Of a stretch of 64,000 nt of DNA, positions 44,753 to 52,417 are shown piece by piece. Under the pieces are notes generated by a model. That model searched no databases and was not told the origin of the DNA. It worked only from the letters and a program-made list of their open reading frames with translations. The position numbers were made by a program, and so were the translations under genes. The first letter of the stretch is position 1; every line of letters starts with the position of its first letter. This stretch comes from JAFNAG01 sp963824985 (GTDB taxonomy: Bacteria > Acidobacteriota > UBA6911). The stretch spans positions 248,001-312,000 of the forward strand of contig CAWGRQ010000036.1 in the NCBI GenBank assembly GCA_963824985.1, given 5' to 3'.

Positions 44753-45625
44753 ATGAAAAAATCAGCGTTTGCCCTCTTGCTCGCCCTGATATTCACTGGG
44801 CCAGCCTTGGCGCAATACAGCAAGCAGGACCGCAAGGAAATGGAAAAGATGGTCAAGGGGATATTTTATCTCCGTACCAACGTACCATACAATGCCTATG
44901 ATGGGCTGGCAATCACACAGATCTCTCCTACTGAGATTGATTGGGATCGAGGTCTGGAAGCTCTGGCGAGAATCGGGGGCCTGAAGCCTCAGCCTGTTGC
45001 AGATCTATCATTGCCCGGCATGCTCTTGGGAATTCCGATGATCAATACGACCGTTTTGGAGAGGGTATACTGGGGGTTCGGGCCGAATTCCGCCATTAGT
45101 AATTCCTATCTTGAATTTCCCAAAGAACCTTCATCAATACACTTCTGGGCCAAAGGGATCAGGCCTCACAACAGCGACGTCGGGATTGATTTCATACAGA
45201 TCAAGAGCCTGGACGATTTCAAGAAGGCATTCGACCTGATCCTGTCGAACAAGCCACTGCAGGATGAGCATCCCGAGTGGCCAGAAGAAATCCGCAAGGC
45301 AATCGCATCCCGGGTTGTAATTGAGGGAATGAGCAAAGAGCAGGCGTTCATCGTCCTTGGTGCGCCGTTGAAAGTGGAAAAAGGAGAGAAAGACGGGAGG
45401 AAAATAGAAACGTGGTACCCGATTCAAACTGACTTTGGGTTTCAAAAACACAGGGCAACATCCCAAATGTCGGGGATGGTTCAGTACGGAGAAACCGGCT
45501 TTCCTGAGAGCGTGCAGTTTGTGGATGGGAAGCTGTCCAGCATCACCAAGAGAAATTATGGTCCCGTAAAGGTTGACATCAAAATAAGTGAACTCAATCC
45601 GGTCTGCAATCAGAAATTTGGATAG
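44753..45625 (+). CDS. secreted protein with BamE/SmpA-like segment
   Basis: A 290-aa exported protein: signal peptide AFALLLALIFTGPALAQ, then an alpha/beta body with Trp/Pro-rich loops. Residues about 195-270 (VVIEGMSKEQAFIVLGAPLK, then SVQFVDGKLSSI) resemble the GMxxxQVxxLLGxP fold element of BamE/SmpA proteins. That is a similarity of pattern, not an established family call. A TAAGGAG ribosome binding site precedes ATG. It probably forms a unit with the 45656 gene (30-base gap). Confidence 0.6.
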   Translation: MKKSAFALLLALIFTGPALAQYSKQDRKEMEKMVKGIFYLRTNVPYNAYDGLAITQISPTEIDWDRGLEALARIGGLKPQPVADLSLPGMLLGIPMINTTVLERVYWGFGPNSAISNSYLEFPKEPSSIHFWAKGIRPHNSDVGIDFIQIKSLDDFKKAFDLILSNKPLQDEHPEWPEEIRKAIASRVVIEGMSKEQAFIVLGAPLKVEKGEKDGRKIETWYPIQTDFGFQKHRATSQMSGMVQYGETGFPESVQFVDGKLSSITKRNYGPVKVDIKISELNPVCNQKFG

Positions 45626-45655
45626 AGTCGTTCGTCGAAACCCGGAGGCAATATC

Positions 45656-46021
45656 ATGAAGACCGCGCTTCTTACCGTGATTTTGGCAGCGTGCGTCTTT
45701 GGGATTCTGGTCCTCGTCGAAGGCCCGGACCGCGGCGATCCGATTCCGATTCCCGCTGGGACTGATGTCCGGTTGGAATACGGGTCATTGCCCGATCTCA
45801 GGGTTAGTGCGACCAAAGAGGATGCCGTGCTGATGGAGGAGTTCATGCTGAAGCGGGATTTCCTCGCAATCAAGCAGATGGCTGATGGCGGTCGGATTAG
45901 GATGGTCCAACGGTATTCCCGGGCGACCGTCATCGACTCGGCCGGCAAATACCGGAAGCTCCGATTCCTGGACGGCCGCGAGGGATGGATCGACATTGTG
46001 GTGTTGGCCGAAACGCGTTAA
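45656..46021 (+). CDS. small membrane-anchored or exported protein, possible SH3-like domain
   Basis: A 121-aa protein with an N-terminal hydrophobic helix (ALLTVILAACVFGILVLV), then a beta-rich domain ending KLRFLDGREGWIDIVVLAET. The GWI near the end resembles bacterial SH3 domains. GGAGG lies upstream of the ATG. Function unknown. Confidence 0.55.
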   Translation: MKTALLTVILAACVFGILVLVEGPDRGDPIPIPAGTDVRLEYGSLPDLRVSATKEDAVLMEEFMLKRDFLAIKQMADGGRIRMVQRYSRATVIDSAGKYRKLRFLDGREGWIDIVVLAETR

Positions 46022-46055
46022 GAATATTCGATTCTGTTTGAATCTAAGGTTAGCG

Positions 46056-46190
46056 ATGGAATCAAATCCACTGAGCCGCCAAGCCGCCGCAATCGCCCAC
46101 CGGGGCCAGGTCGCAAACGTCTTGGAGACAATCGCCGACCTTCTCCAGATCGCGTTTGCTCAGCCGGAGCGTTCGGCGGATCTCAGTTAG
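46056..46190 (+). CDS. small 44-aa protein, paralogue of 44530-44736
   Basis: MESNPLSRQAAAIAHRGQVA is followed by a helical tail with LETIADLLQIAFAQPERSAD. It shares its N-terminal pattern with the frame at 44530-44736, so the sequence was duplicated and kept as protein at least once. No family recognised. It is 34 bases after the 45656 gene. Confidence 0.45.
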   Translation: MESNPLSRQAAAIAHRGQVANVLETIADLLQIAFAQPERSADLS

Positions 46191-46289
46191 CGGAGAATGA
46201 AGCCATGACGCAGCGGCATGTTCTTTGGATCGCTGTGGAGAAAGACGGATTCGAAGGTGGAATTTTCGATTGGCCTCGCCGGAGGGTCC

Positions 46290-47507
46290 ATGTCTGAAAC
46301 AAATGTGTTGATAGACAACACGACGTTTGCTTCGGCAGGGCGGACGTTCTACTTTCCCGATACCGCCAGCGAAGGCGGTCGACACGCGCACGCCTACTAC
46401 GCTGCAAACCGCGATGCCAGAGCTCTCGACCGGCAGAGCGCCGGTGAGTTTCTTACGGCCCTCATTCTTTTCGACAAGCTTCTTTGGGATAGCGCCAGTG
46501 CAAGCGGGGAAACTCCTGAGGAAACTGATGAGAACAATGAGCACGATCCCTGGCTGTACGCCTGGTTCCCGCTCTTCCGGAAGGCCAACAAGCTCGGAAT
46601 CATCGCGGACTTTGAGGAGCGCTTCGTGTCGGGGAATCGTCTGAGCTTGGCGCAGGCACTGGCGTTCAAGTGGGTCCAGGAGCAGATCGCCACCGGAAGC
46701 TATAAACTGCCAAGTGGCTTTTGCATTCCGAGGGCTTATTACTCGGAGGAGTATTTTGATCGTGAGGCCTTCGAAACGCTCAATGGGAAACACGGCTATC
46801 CGTTGTCGGAGCGTTACTTGGCGCTCGCAATGTTCCTGCATCGGGGGCTGTACTATCAGTCATACTGCTATGGACCAACTGAGTGGATGAGATTCGAGAG
46901 CTGGTCTTACCTGCCGCACGCGCATCGAGCGTGTCTGCTCCGCTCGCCGTCATGGAATCTGCTGGCGACGCTCTGCAACGATGAAGAGATGTGGCTAGGC
47001 GAGATGCACAAGCTGGAGATAACGGCACCAGAGCTCGTACAGGAATTGGATCTGCGTTTCTTTCAGGCGCTCGACAAGACAGTCAAGATCGAGTGCATTC
47101 GAGGCGGAATTGCCCTCGGATCGTCCTTTTTTCAGGGGCACTGGCGCGACACGATCCACGCACTCGAAGACGCCCTCGAATTTCGGGATAGCCGATCTGG
47201 GAGAGAGGTGAGAAAGTTCTTTGGTGAGCTCGTGGATCTCGGTAAGGCCTCCAACAAGCAAGCAATCGAAGACCGCTTGGGCGATTTCGAAGCCTTTTTG
47301 CGGGATGCCGCGCGAAGCCGGTTTGGCACGTCGTGGACCGCCGATCCGAAGGCTGGGTTCCTGCTCGGTCTGTTGGGGAGATGGAAAGATGTGTTGGCGC
47401 CGATCCTCAACATGATTCCGCGGCGCATCCGGGAAGCGGCAACCCGTGTCCTCTACACCAGCACACACGAACACGGTTTCCAGATCCTCTTCAAGAGGTA
47501 CCTCTGA
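46290..47507 (+). CDS. uncharacterised protein, first gene of a two-gene cassette
   Basis: A 405-aa soluble protein with no family I recognise. The N-terminus reads SETNVLIDNTTFASAGRTF: a hydrophobic strand ending in Asp, reminiscent of the first strand of PIN-like nucleases, but the rest of the PIN pattern is not evident. A middle region is rich in Tyr and Trp (RYLALAMFLHRGLYYQSYCY). A late helical part reads VRKFFGELVDLGKASNKQAI. GGAGGG lies four bases before ATG 46290; the frame continues upstream to 46218. The next gene starts two bases after the stop, so they are surely co-expressed. A helper of the nuclease-like partner is one guess. Confidence 0.75.
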   Translation: MSETNVLIDNTTFASAGRTFYFPDTASEGGRHAHAYYAANRDARALDRQSAGEFLTALILFDKLLWDSASASGETPEETDENNEHDPWLYAWFPLFRKANKLGIIADFEERFVSGNRLSLAQALAFKWVQEQIATGSYKLPSGFCIPRAYYSEEYFDREAFETLNGKHGYPLSERYLALAMFLHRGLYYQSYCYGPTEWMRFESWSYLPHAHRACLLRSPSWNLLATLCNDEEMWLGEMHKLEITAPELVQELDLRFFQALDKTVKIECIRGGIALGSSFFQGHWRDTIHALEDALEFRDSRSGREVRKFFGELVDLGKASNKQAIEDRLGDFEAFLRDAARSRFGTSWTADPKAGFLLGLLGRWKDVLAPILNMIPRRIREAATRVLYTSTHEHGFQILFKRYL

Positions 47508-47509
47508 GG

Positions 47510-48274
47510 ATGGGTAGGCCGCGGCGGCTGATGCGCGGCCCTTATGCCGTTTATCTTGGAATTCCGATGAACGATTCTGAAAAATCGGTTAATAAGTACC
47601 TTTTAGGTCTCGGCTTGGGTCGCGTGGTACACGAGCCCGATGGCAATATCCCTCCAGACTTCTCGGTGGCTGGGCGAATTGCGGTGGAAGTACGACGGTT
47701 GAATCGGAACGAAGAAACGGCCGGTAGACATCGTGGCCTTGAGGTGACATCGAAACCATTGAACGCCTTGATAATAAAGGCTCTGGCGTCCATGGGGCAT
47801 CCGATCTATGGGACGAGCTGGTTTGTCTGCTACACCTATCGACGCCCGCTGCCTCCTTGGCGAAAACTCGAAAGGTTAGTAATTAGTGCTCTGGAGGAAG
47901 TTCGCCAGCAGCCCAGACTTGAGGATGTAGAACTCCGCATCACTGGTCGGCTGCGCCTGAGCTTCACGCGCGCCAGTAGGTTACGCTCGGATCTCTTTGT
48001 ACTCGGAGGCTGCATTGACCTCGATTCGGGTGGTTTCGTCATTGCGGAGATGGCCAGCAATATTCAGCTTTGCATCGACGAGAAGAGCGCCAAGATTTCA
48101 TTCGTCAGAAACAGGCATCCTGAATGGTGGCTCGCCCTGGAAGACCGCATCTGCTATGGTGATCTCAACGAGGATGATCGGGACCAATTGAGGCAGCTGA
48201 TTCGACGTGACGCCGTGTGGAACAAGATCATCTTGGTAAATCCCCTCAAACCATCGGCAGGATTTGAGCTGTAA
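47510..48274 (+). CDS. putative PD-(D/E)xK-like nuclease, second gene of the cassette
   Basis: A 254-aa protein. The segment around residues 40-65 reads VHEPDGNIPPDFSVAGRIAV then EVRRLNRN. This matches the core of PD-(D/E)xK nucleases: Glu24 upstream, Asp50 after PP, then Glu60-x-Arg62 where Lys is usual. The rest (RLSFTRASRLRSDLFVLGGC, HPEWWLALEDR) shows no known domain. Starts at 47510, 47531 and 47567 are possible; 47510 gives the tightest coupling. The nuclease assignment is an inference from the motif only. Confidence 0.65.
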   Translation: MGRPRRLMRGPYAVYLGIPMNDSEKSVNKYLLGLGLGRVVHEPDGNIPPDFSVAGRIAVEVRRLNRNEETAGRHRGLEVTSKPLNALIIKALASMGHPIYGTSWFVCYTYRRPLPPWRKLERLVISALEEVRQQPRLEDVELRITGRLRLSFTRASRLRSDLFVLGGCIDLDSGGFVIAEMASNIQLCIDEKSAKISFVRNRHPEWWLALEDRICYGDLNEDDRDQLRQLIRRDAVWNKIILVNPLKPSAGFEL

Positions 48275-48382
48275 TTGCCGGGAATGAGTACAAGCCCAAC
48301 GAGCGGCTGAAACCGACGGCGGCCACGCAAAGTGCTAATGGGGATTCATTTGGGCCAATCTCGACAAAAGAAAGGAGGATGC

Positions 48383-48580
48383 ATGGCCGAAAAGGACAAA
48401 CCGGAGACGCAACGAGCAAGGCTTAGCCGGCTGCTGCATGAAGTCCAGCCCGGATATCTGCTGACGTTTAAGAATAACAGCGCATATTTGAGATTCCGCA
48501 TTGATGACGAGGAGGGGAAGCCTATCGGTTCGTACCACTTCCGAAGGGTCGTCAGCGCCTCGTCATTCAGCGGGATGTGA
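48383..48580 (+). CDS. small protein, 3' end disrupted by integrase remnant
   Basis: A 65-aa frame with a perfect AAAGGAGG ribosome binding site. The N-terminal part (RARLSRLLHEVQPGYLLTFK, then NNSAYLRFRIDDEEGKPIG) looks like real protein. After about residue 52 the frame reads through DNA that on the other strand encodes an integrase fragment, so the native C-terminus is probably lost. Confidence 0.4.
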   Translation: MAEKDKPETQRARLSRLLHEVQPGYLLTFKNNSAYLRFRIDDEEGKPIGSYHFRRVVSASSFSGM

Positions 48581-48735
48581 CGAGTCTTGCCGCTCTTGGC
48601 TGTCCGGCCCGTCACAGTCAGAATCTTTGTCACAAGATCGACGTCGGCCCACTTCAGGTTGAACAACTCGCCGCGCCTCATGCCGGTGTTGAGCGCCACC
48701 AGAACTATCGGTTTAAGGTGATCGGTGAACGCGCC
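48525..48735 (-). pseudogene. tyrosine-recombinase (phage-type integrase) fragment
   Basis: A minus-strand frame reads HLKPIVLVALNTGMRRGELF, NLKWADVDLVTKILTVTG and KSGKTRHIPLNDEALTTL. That is the first part of an integrase catalytic domain with the catalytic Arg (NTGMRRGEL) and the Lys hairpin. The H-x-x-R and Tyr motifs and the N-terminus are missing. It is direct evidence that an integrating element once stood here. Confidence 0.75.
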
Positions 48736-48763
48736 GAGTGGCGGGAAGAGCCAACCAGTTACC

Positions 48764-49351
48764 CTATTTTTTTGGCGACAGAACCGGTCGCTGGATAACA
48801 CAGACAGCATAAGCTTCCGAGACCTGGCTGGTCCCCCGCGGGCTGAGAGCGGGAGCAAACTTCCACTTCCTAACTGCCGCTATACAGGAATCCGTCAGAT
48901 CGCCCTGACCTTGTACCACGCCGACCTTCGCCACCTTCCCGCCGGTGTCGATCGTAACCTTCAGAACGACGCTCCCCTCGCCCAGCGAGTTCGCCGGATA
49001 CGCCGGTTCGATCACCATTTCCGGGTAAGCCAGGCCGTCCGCCGGTTTCACAGGATCCACTTTCCGGGAGGGGGAGCCGGTCGCAAACAGGTTCGGCGTG
49101 CGGAAATTGACCACGGTGAGGAAATCGCCCGATTCCGGTGCCGGAAAACTCCAGCCGCCTAACGCCTTGAGAACGGAATCGCGAAAGGGCTCTTCTCCCG
49201 ACGAGACGTCCACCCCTCTGACCTTTCCGCCCGACACATGCATGATGGCGACGACGGTTCCGCCGTTCACCACACCGACAGGATACACCGGAGCCACGAT
49301 CACCACACCTGCCGAACTCAGCCAGACAAGCACTGCAAGCAAGGATGCCAT
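48764..49351 (-). CDS. secreted protein with TonB-like C-terminal domain
   Basis: A 195-aa exported protein. After a signal segment (LLAVLVWLSSAGVVIVAP) it has a TonB-like repeat-type half (GGTVVAIMHVSGGKVRGVDV, ALGGWSFPAP) and a clearer second TonB-like unit (YPANSLGEGSVVLKVTIDTG, AVRKWKFAPALS). Such secreted TonB-box-less proteins are common in Acidobacteriota. Its role is unknown. It lies on the minus strand just beyond the integrase remnant. Confidence 0.7.
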   Translation of the reverse strand: MASLLAVLVWLSSAGVVIVAPVYPVGVVNGGTVVAIMHVSGGKVRGVDVSSGEEPFRDSVLKALGGWSFPAPESGDFLTVVNFRTPNLFATGSPSRKVDPVKPADGLAYPEMVIEPAYPANSLGEGSVVLKVTIDTGGKVAKVGVVQGQGDLTDSCIAAVRKWKFAPALSPRGTSQVSEAYAVCVIQRPVLSPKK

Positions 49352-49528
49352 TTCAACCTCCCGGGAATTCGATCGCCCAGGCCGCGAATTGCCCCGATAT
49401 CGTCACGACCGGCCACCCAAGGGATTTCCTGGCCGCGCCGCACTGAAAGATTCCTCCCTAAAGTAAGTTAGAATCGGAGCACGGCAAATTCAAGTCCTGA
49501 TTGCGATCAGGATGCGCAGGCCCGAAGC

Positions 49529-50062
49529 TCAGCCGACCTCTTTCCTGGCTTTCTGGATAATGGCATCCATGCCGACGGTACTCCCCTTGTTCATCCCCTT
49601 ATAAATAACTTCGAGATATTGCCTGGCCTTTTGCGAGGCCGGGCATTTGAGCACGTAGCACATGGCGAGGGCATCCATGGCTTCAGGCAGCTTTTTCTGC
49701 TCGCGCAGCGCGGCCCCCAGGAAATAATAGGCTTCGCCGACTCTTGGACGCAGCTTGATGAACCGCTCCATTTGGGGAACAACCGTGTCCCACTTTGATT
49801 GTCTGGACCAATCCTGAACGATCGCCAGGTAGTCATATTGCACTTTTGCCGCCAGTTGGGACTTGGGCCGCGTCTGCAAAAAGTTGATCAGTCCCTCGGC
49901 CCGCTTCATCGGATCGCTGACCGCGGCAACCTTCTGATATTGTTCATAATCCTCGCGATATTGCTTCTGTTCGGGAGTTTCGTCCTCCTGGGCGCGCAGT
50001 GGGGCTGTTCCGAACCAGAGAACGATGCCCAACAGGGGAATGAACTTCTTGAAAATTTCCAT
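49529..50062 (-). CDS. secreted TPR-like helical protein
   Basis: A 177-aa protein with a signal peptide (LLGIVLWFGTAPLRAQ) and a helical solenoid with TPR-like spacing (MERFIKLRPRVGEAYYFLGA, ALREQKKLPEAMDALAMCYV). A Tyr-rich acidic linker follows the signal (EQKQYREDYEQYQKV). No specific partner can be named. GGAGATGCC-type ribosome binding site precedes the ATG at 50062. The 177 bases between this gene and the TonB-like one show no other gene. Confidence 0.65.
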   Translation of the reverse strand: MEIFKKFIPLLGIVLWFGTAPLRAQEDETPEQKQYREDYEQYQKVAAVSDPMKRAEGLINFLQTRPKSQLAAKVQYDYLAIVQDWSRQSKWDTVVPQMERFIKLRPRVGEAYYFLGAALREQKKLPEAMDALAMCYVLKCPASQKARQYLEVIYKGMNKGSTVGMDAIIQKARKEVG

Positions 50063-50125
50063 GAGGCATCTCCTTGATCGCTATTTACAAATGAAAGCCA
50101 ACGTGTTACAAAATGCCGCACCGAA

Positions 50126-50201
50126 GGGCGCCTAGCTCAGCTGGTAGAGCACTGCGATCACACCGCAGGGGTCACAGGTTCGAGTCCTGTGGCGCCCACC
50201 A
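50126..50201 (+). tRNA. tRNA-Val (CAC)
   Basis: Complete cloverleaf: acceptor GGGCGCC/GGCGCCC, anticodon stem CTGCG/CGCAG with loop ATCACAC (anticodon CAC, reads GTG), T arm ACAGGTTCGAGTCCTGT, encoded CCA. It marks the right edge of the accessory region. Confidence 0.97.
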
Positions 50202-50254
50202 ATCCTCTGGCCTTCACCCTCAGCAGAGCGCATCAGTTTAGCCGATGCTGAACA

Positions 50255-50481
50255 GCAAAACGCAAAGACGCAAGGACGCAAAGAGATCCCTTTCGGATCG
50301 CGGGCATGGGCGGCCTTCGGCCGCATCCTTGGGCGAGCCGCGGGAGAAAGCGCAATCCTCCTGAGTAGCAGCTGCCCGCGCTTTCTCCCGCGGCTCGCCC
50401 AAGGATGCTCCAGCGCGAAGCGCTGCGCCCACGCCCGTTGCTCAGTGTCGATCTTTGCGCCCTTGCGTCTTTGCGTTTTGC
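50255..50481. repeat. nested long-hairpin element (MITE-like) beside tRNA-Val
   Basis: Outer arms 50255-50283 and 50453-50481 are inverted copies with about one mismatch in 29, built of tandem words (cgcaaaga, cgcaagga, cgcaaaga). Inside is a perfect 31-bp inverted repeat (50323-50353 with 50378-50408) around a 24-base loop. Between them cgggcatgggcg (50301-50312) pairs with cgcccacgcccg (50426-50437). The whole 227 bp can fold into one long hairpin. It fills the spacer between tRNA-Val and the HEAT gene. No coding frame. Confidence 0.85.
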
Positions 50482-50540
50482 TTCTTCATCCATTTGATTT
50501 GGCTAAACAATTAAAGCAGAGATTTCCCCCCGCGCATTCC

Positions 50541-51323
50541 CTATTCGAGCTTTTGCGGCGGGAACCGGGCGCTGATTCTCCGCATTGCCTGCGCTGCCAG
50601 AGCGCTTACCTGGCCGCGCTGATCCTCCGCCAGGGTCTGCAGCACCGGGATCGCGCGTTCATCGCCTATCAATCCGATGATTTCCGCCAAAGCCTCTCTG
50701 ACATCCGCCTGGTTGTTTTTGGTTTCGGCATAAAGCTCCGGCAATTCCGCCGGGCTCAGCTCGAGCAGGTACATTCTGGCCCCGGTGTTGGTCTTGCGGT
50801 CGCCCAGCCGGTTCACGACTTCGTCAAGAAACTCCCGGCGCCCCATCCGGTAGAGGGCGTATGCCTGAGCTGTCTTGACCCGCGCATTCTTTTCATGGAG
50901 CCATTGCCGCGTTACATCCGAGGCCATGGACGAATCTCCGAGCCGCCCCAGCCCCTCGAAGGCATGCAAACGCAGGACGTCGTCCGGGTTAGCCGTCTCC
51001 TTTTCGAACAGCGGCCTGGCGGCCGGATCGGCGATATACGCCAGCGCCTCGAGAAGAGTTTCACGATACGGCTTATCCACGAGCTTGCTCGGCAAAGCCG
51101 ACTCCTTTTCGAACAATTGAATCATCTCCGGGGCTGCTTCCCGATAGCGCACGCGTCCCAGCGTGTAGATCGCCTCATTGCGTACCTTGAAGTCATTGAA
51201 GGTGAGGTATGGCATCAGTTCGGGCCCTGCCGAGGCATCCCCGATCTTTCGCAGGGCGCGCAGGATCTCGAAGCGAACTGCATTGGTCTCATCCCGCTTG
51301 AGCGCCTCGATCAGATTTGGGAC
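50541..51323 (-). CDS. HEAT-repeat protein, C-terminal part (split by frameshift)
   Basis: Continuation of the 51289-51927 gene after a one-base shift. From 51323 the frame reads VPNLIEALKRDETNAVRFEI and then further HEAT/PBS-lyase-like repeats (LRLHAFEGLGRLGDSSMASD, REALAEIIGLIGDERAIPVL). The best ATG in this frame (51215) is inside a repeat, so it is not a true start. Together the parts give a secreted HEAT protein of about 460 aa. Role unknown; these solenoids usually bind proteins. Confidence 0.8.
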   Translation of the reverse strand, partial: VPNLIEALKRDETNAVRFEILRALRKIGDASAGPELMPYLTFNDFKVRNEAIYTLGRVRYREAAPEMIQLFEKESALPSKLVDKPYRETLLEALAYIADPAARPLFEKETANPDDVLRLHAFEGLGRLGDSSMASDVTRQWLHEKNARVKTAQAYALYRMGRREFLDEVVNRLGDRKTNTGARMYLLELSPAELPELYAETKNNQADVREALAEIIGLIGDERAIPVLQTLAEDQRGQVSALAAQAMRRISARFPPQKLE

Positions 51324-51927
51324 GAGCCGATTTCCCCTTCAGAATCCCGAGGGCCCGCGCCGCCTTTAATCGTATGCTGTCCTCAGCGTCCCCTAGGCGG
51401 TCCGTTAAAGCTGCAATCGCCGCGGGATCCACCGTAATGCCCGGCTCCACGACCACATCGGCCCATTCGTCGGACCAGGGATTGAAGAAGGTTGCCACCT
51501 TGTTCAAGGTCACCCTCAAACCGCTTTCCTGGGGGAGGTAGAGATTGACCATCCCGATGATGCACCGGTCCCGGATGTCCTTTTCCGGATCTCCACTGAG
51601 CTGGATGAACGCCGGCAGGGCCCGAATGTCGAGCATTTTATCCAGCGCGCCGACGATCTCGCGCCGCACCTGCGGATCGGAATCCTGCGCCACCGCGACC
51701 AGGTCCGGAGTCGCCCGCTGAACCTTGTTTTCTCCAAGCAGCCTGGCGGCTTCCTTGCGCCGGACCGGGTCCGGATTTTTCAGATCGTAGATCAGACTTT
51801 CGACCGGAACCTGCCTCGTGGGCTGCCGGGCCTGGCCGGACACCACCAGGGCCAGGGAAAGGACGGATACCATCACCGCCGCCATTCGGGATAGCGCCGC
51901 TGACATCAGAAGCGGGCCTTTGGTCAT
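51289..51927 (-). CDS. secreted HEAT-repeat protein, N-terminal part (split by frameshift)
   Basis: Starts with a signal peptide (MAAVMVSVLSLALVVSGQA) and HEAT repeats (DLKNPDPVRRKEAARLLGEN, AALTDRLGDAEDSIRLKAAR). The frame fits the family to about GILKGKSA; an extra C at 51324 then shifts it. The last 11 residues (RPKSDRGAQAG) are off-frame. A ribosome binding site (GGAGG) precedes ATG 51927. An upstream spacer (51928-52065) contains a partial inverted repeat (aggtgcc/ggcacct) but no gene. Confidence 0.82.
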   Translation of the reverse strand: MTKGPLLMSAALSRMAAVMVSVLSLALVVSGQARQPTRQVPVESLIYDLKNPDPVRRKEAARLLGENKVQRATPDLVAVAQDSDPQVRREIVGALDKMLDIRALPAFIQLSGDPEKDIRDRCIIGMVNLYLPQESGLRVTLNKVATFFNPWSDEWADVVVEPGITVDPAAIAALTDRLGDAEDSIRLKAARALGILKGKSARPKSDRGAQAG

Positions 51928-52065
51928 CTCAACCTCCGTGTGTTTGGTAGGGCCGGAGGTGCCTTACCGTACCGGAAGGCATCCCGCGCGGCAAAAACCC
52001 GGGCACCTCTTTACCGTGTCTCGGGCTTGAATGTCGACAGAACGGAATTCTTCAACTTGGTATGC

Positions 52066-52287
52066 CTACCGGTTAGGCCGCCACAATCCGTTGACATGGT
52101 GAGTGCCCCCGCTGTCAAGAAAGCAGTTTTCCCGCAAAGAATGCATCTGGCCGCAATGGGGGCAGCTGACCGTTCCGGCAGACAGGAGCCCGCTGTTGAT
52201 GGCCTCGCGGCCGGAAGTGTGCATGCCTCTGTCAATTTCCTTGCCGGTCTGCGGACATCGAATCATGATCGTGTATTTGAATGCCAT
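52066..52287 (-). CDS. small zinc-ribbon-like protein
   Basis: A 73-aa protein with two Cys motifs: RCPQTGKEIDRG and SCPHCGQMHSL. This layout (C-P-x-T-G-K, then C-P-x-C-G-x-x-H) matches small orphan zinc-ribbon proteins common in soil bacteria, without known function. Start at 52287 has GGAAG five bases upstream; the frame continues to 52365 without homology. Confidence 0.7.
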   Translation of the reverse strand: MAFKYTIMIRCPQTGKEIDRGMHTSGREAINSGLLSAGTVSCPHCGQMHSLRENCFLDSGGTHHVNGLWRPNR

Positions 52288-52417
52288 TATTTCTTCCGCC
52301 CTCTTTGGTATCAATCCGCGCCTGGGAAACGCAAACAGCCGATCCGCGATGCATCCCGCCATCAACCCGATTCTAACAGAAGTTGACGGTCACCGGCAGG
52401 CAAAACCGGATTCGCAT

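Noticed and set aside
50255..50481. CRISPR array
   Set aside because: The repeats are inverted arms of a hairpin, not direct repeats with regular spacers; no cas gene in the window.
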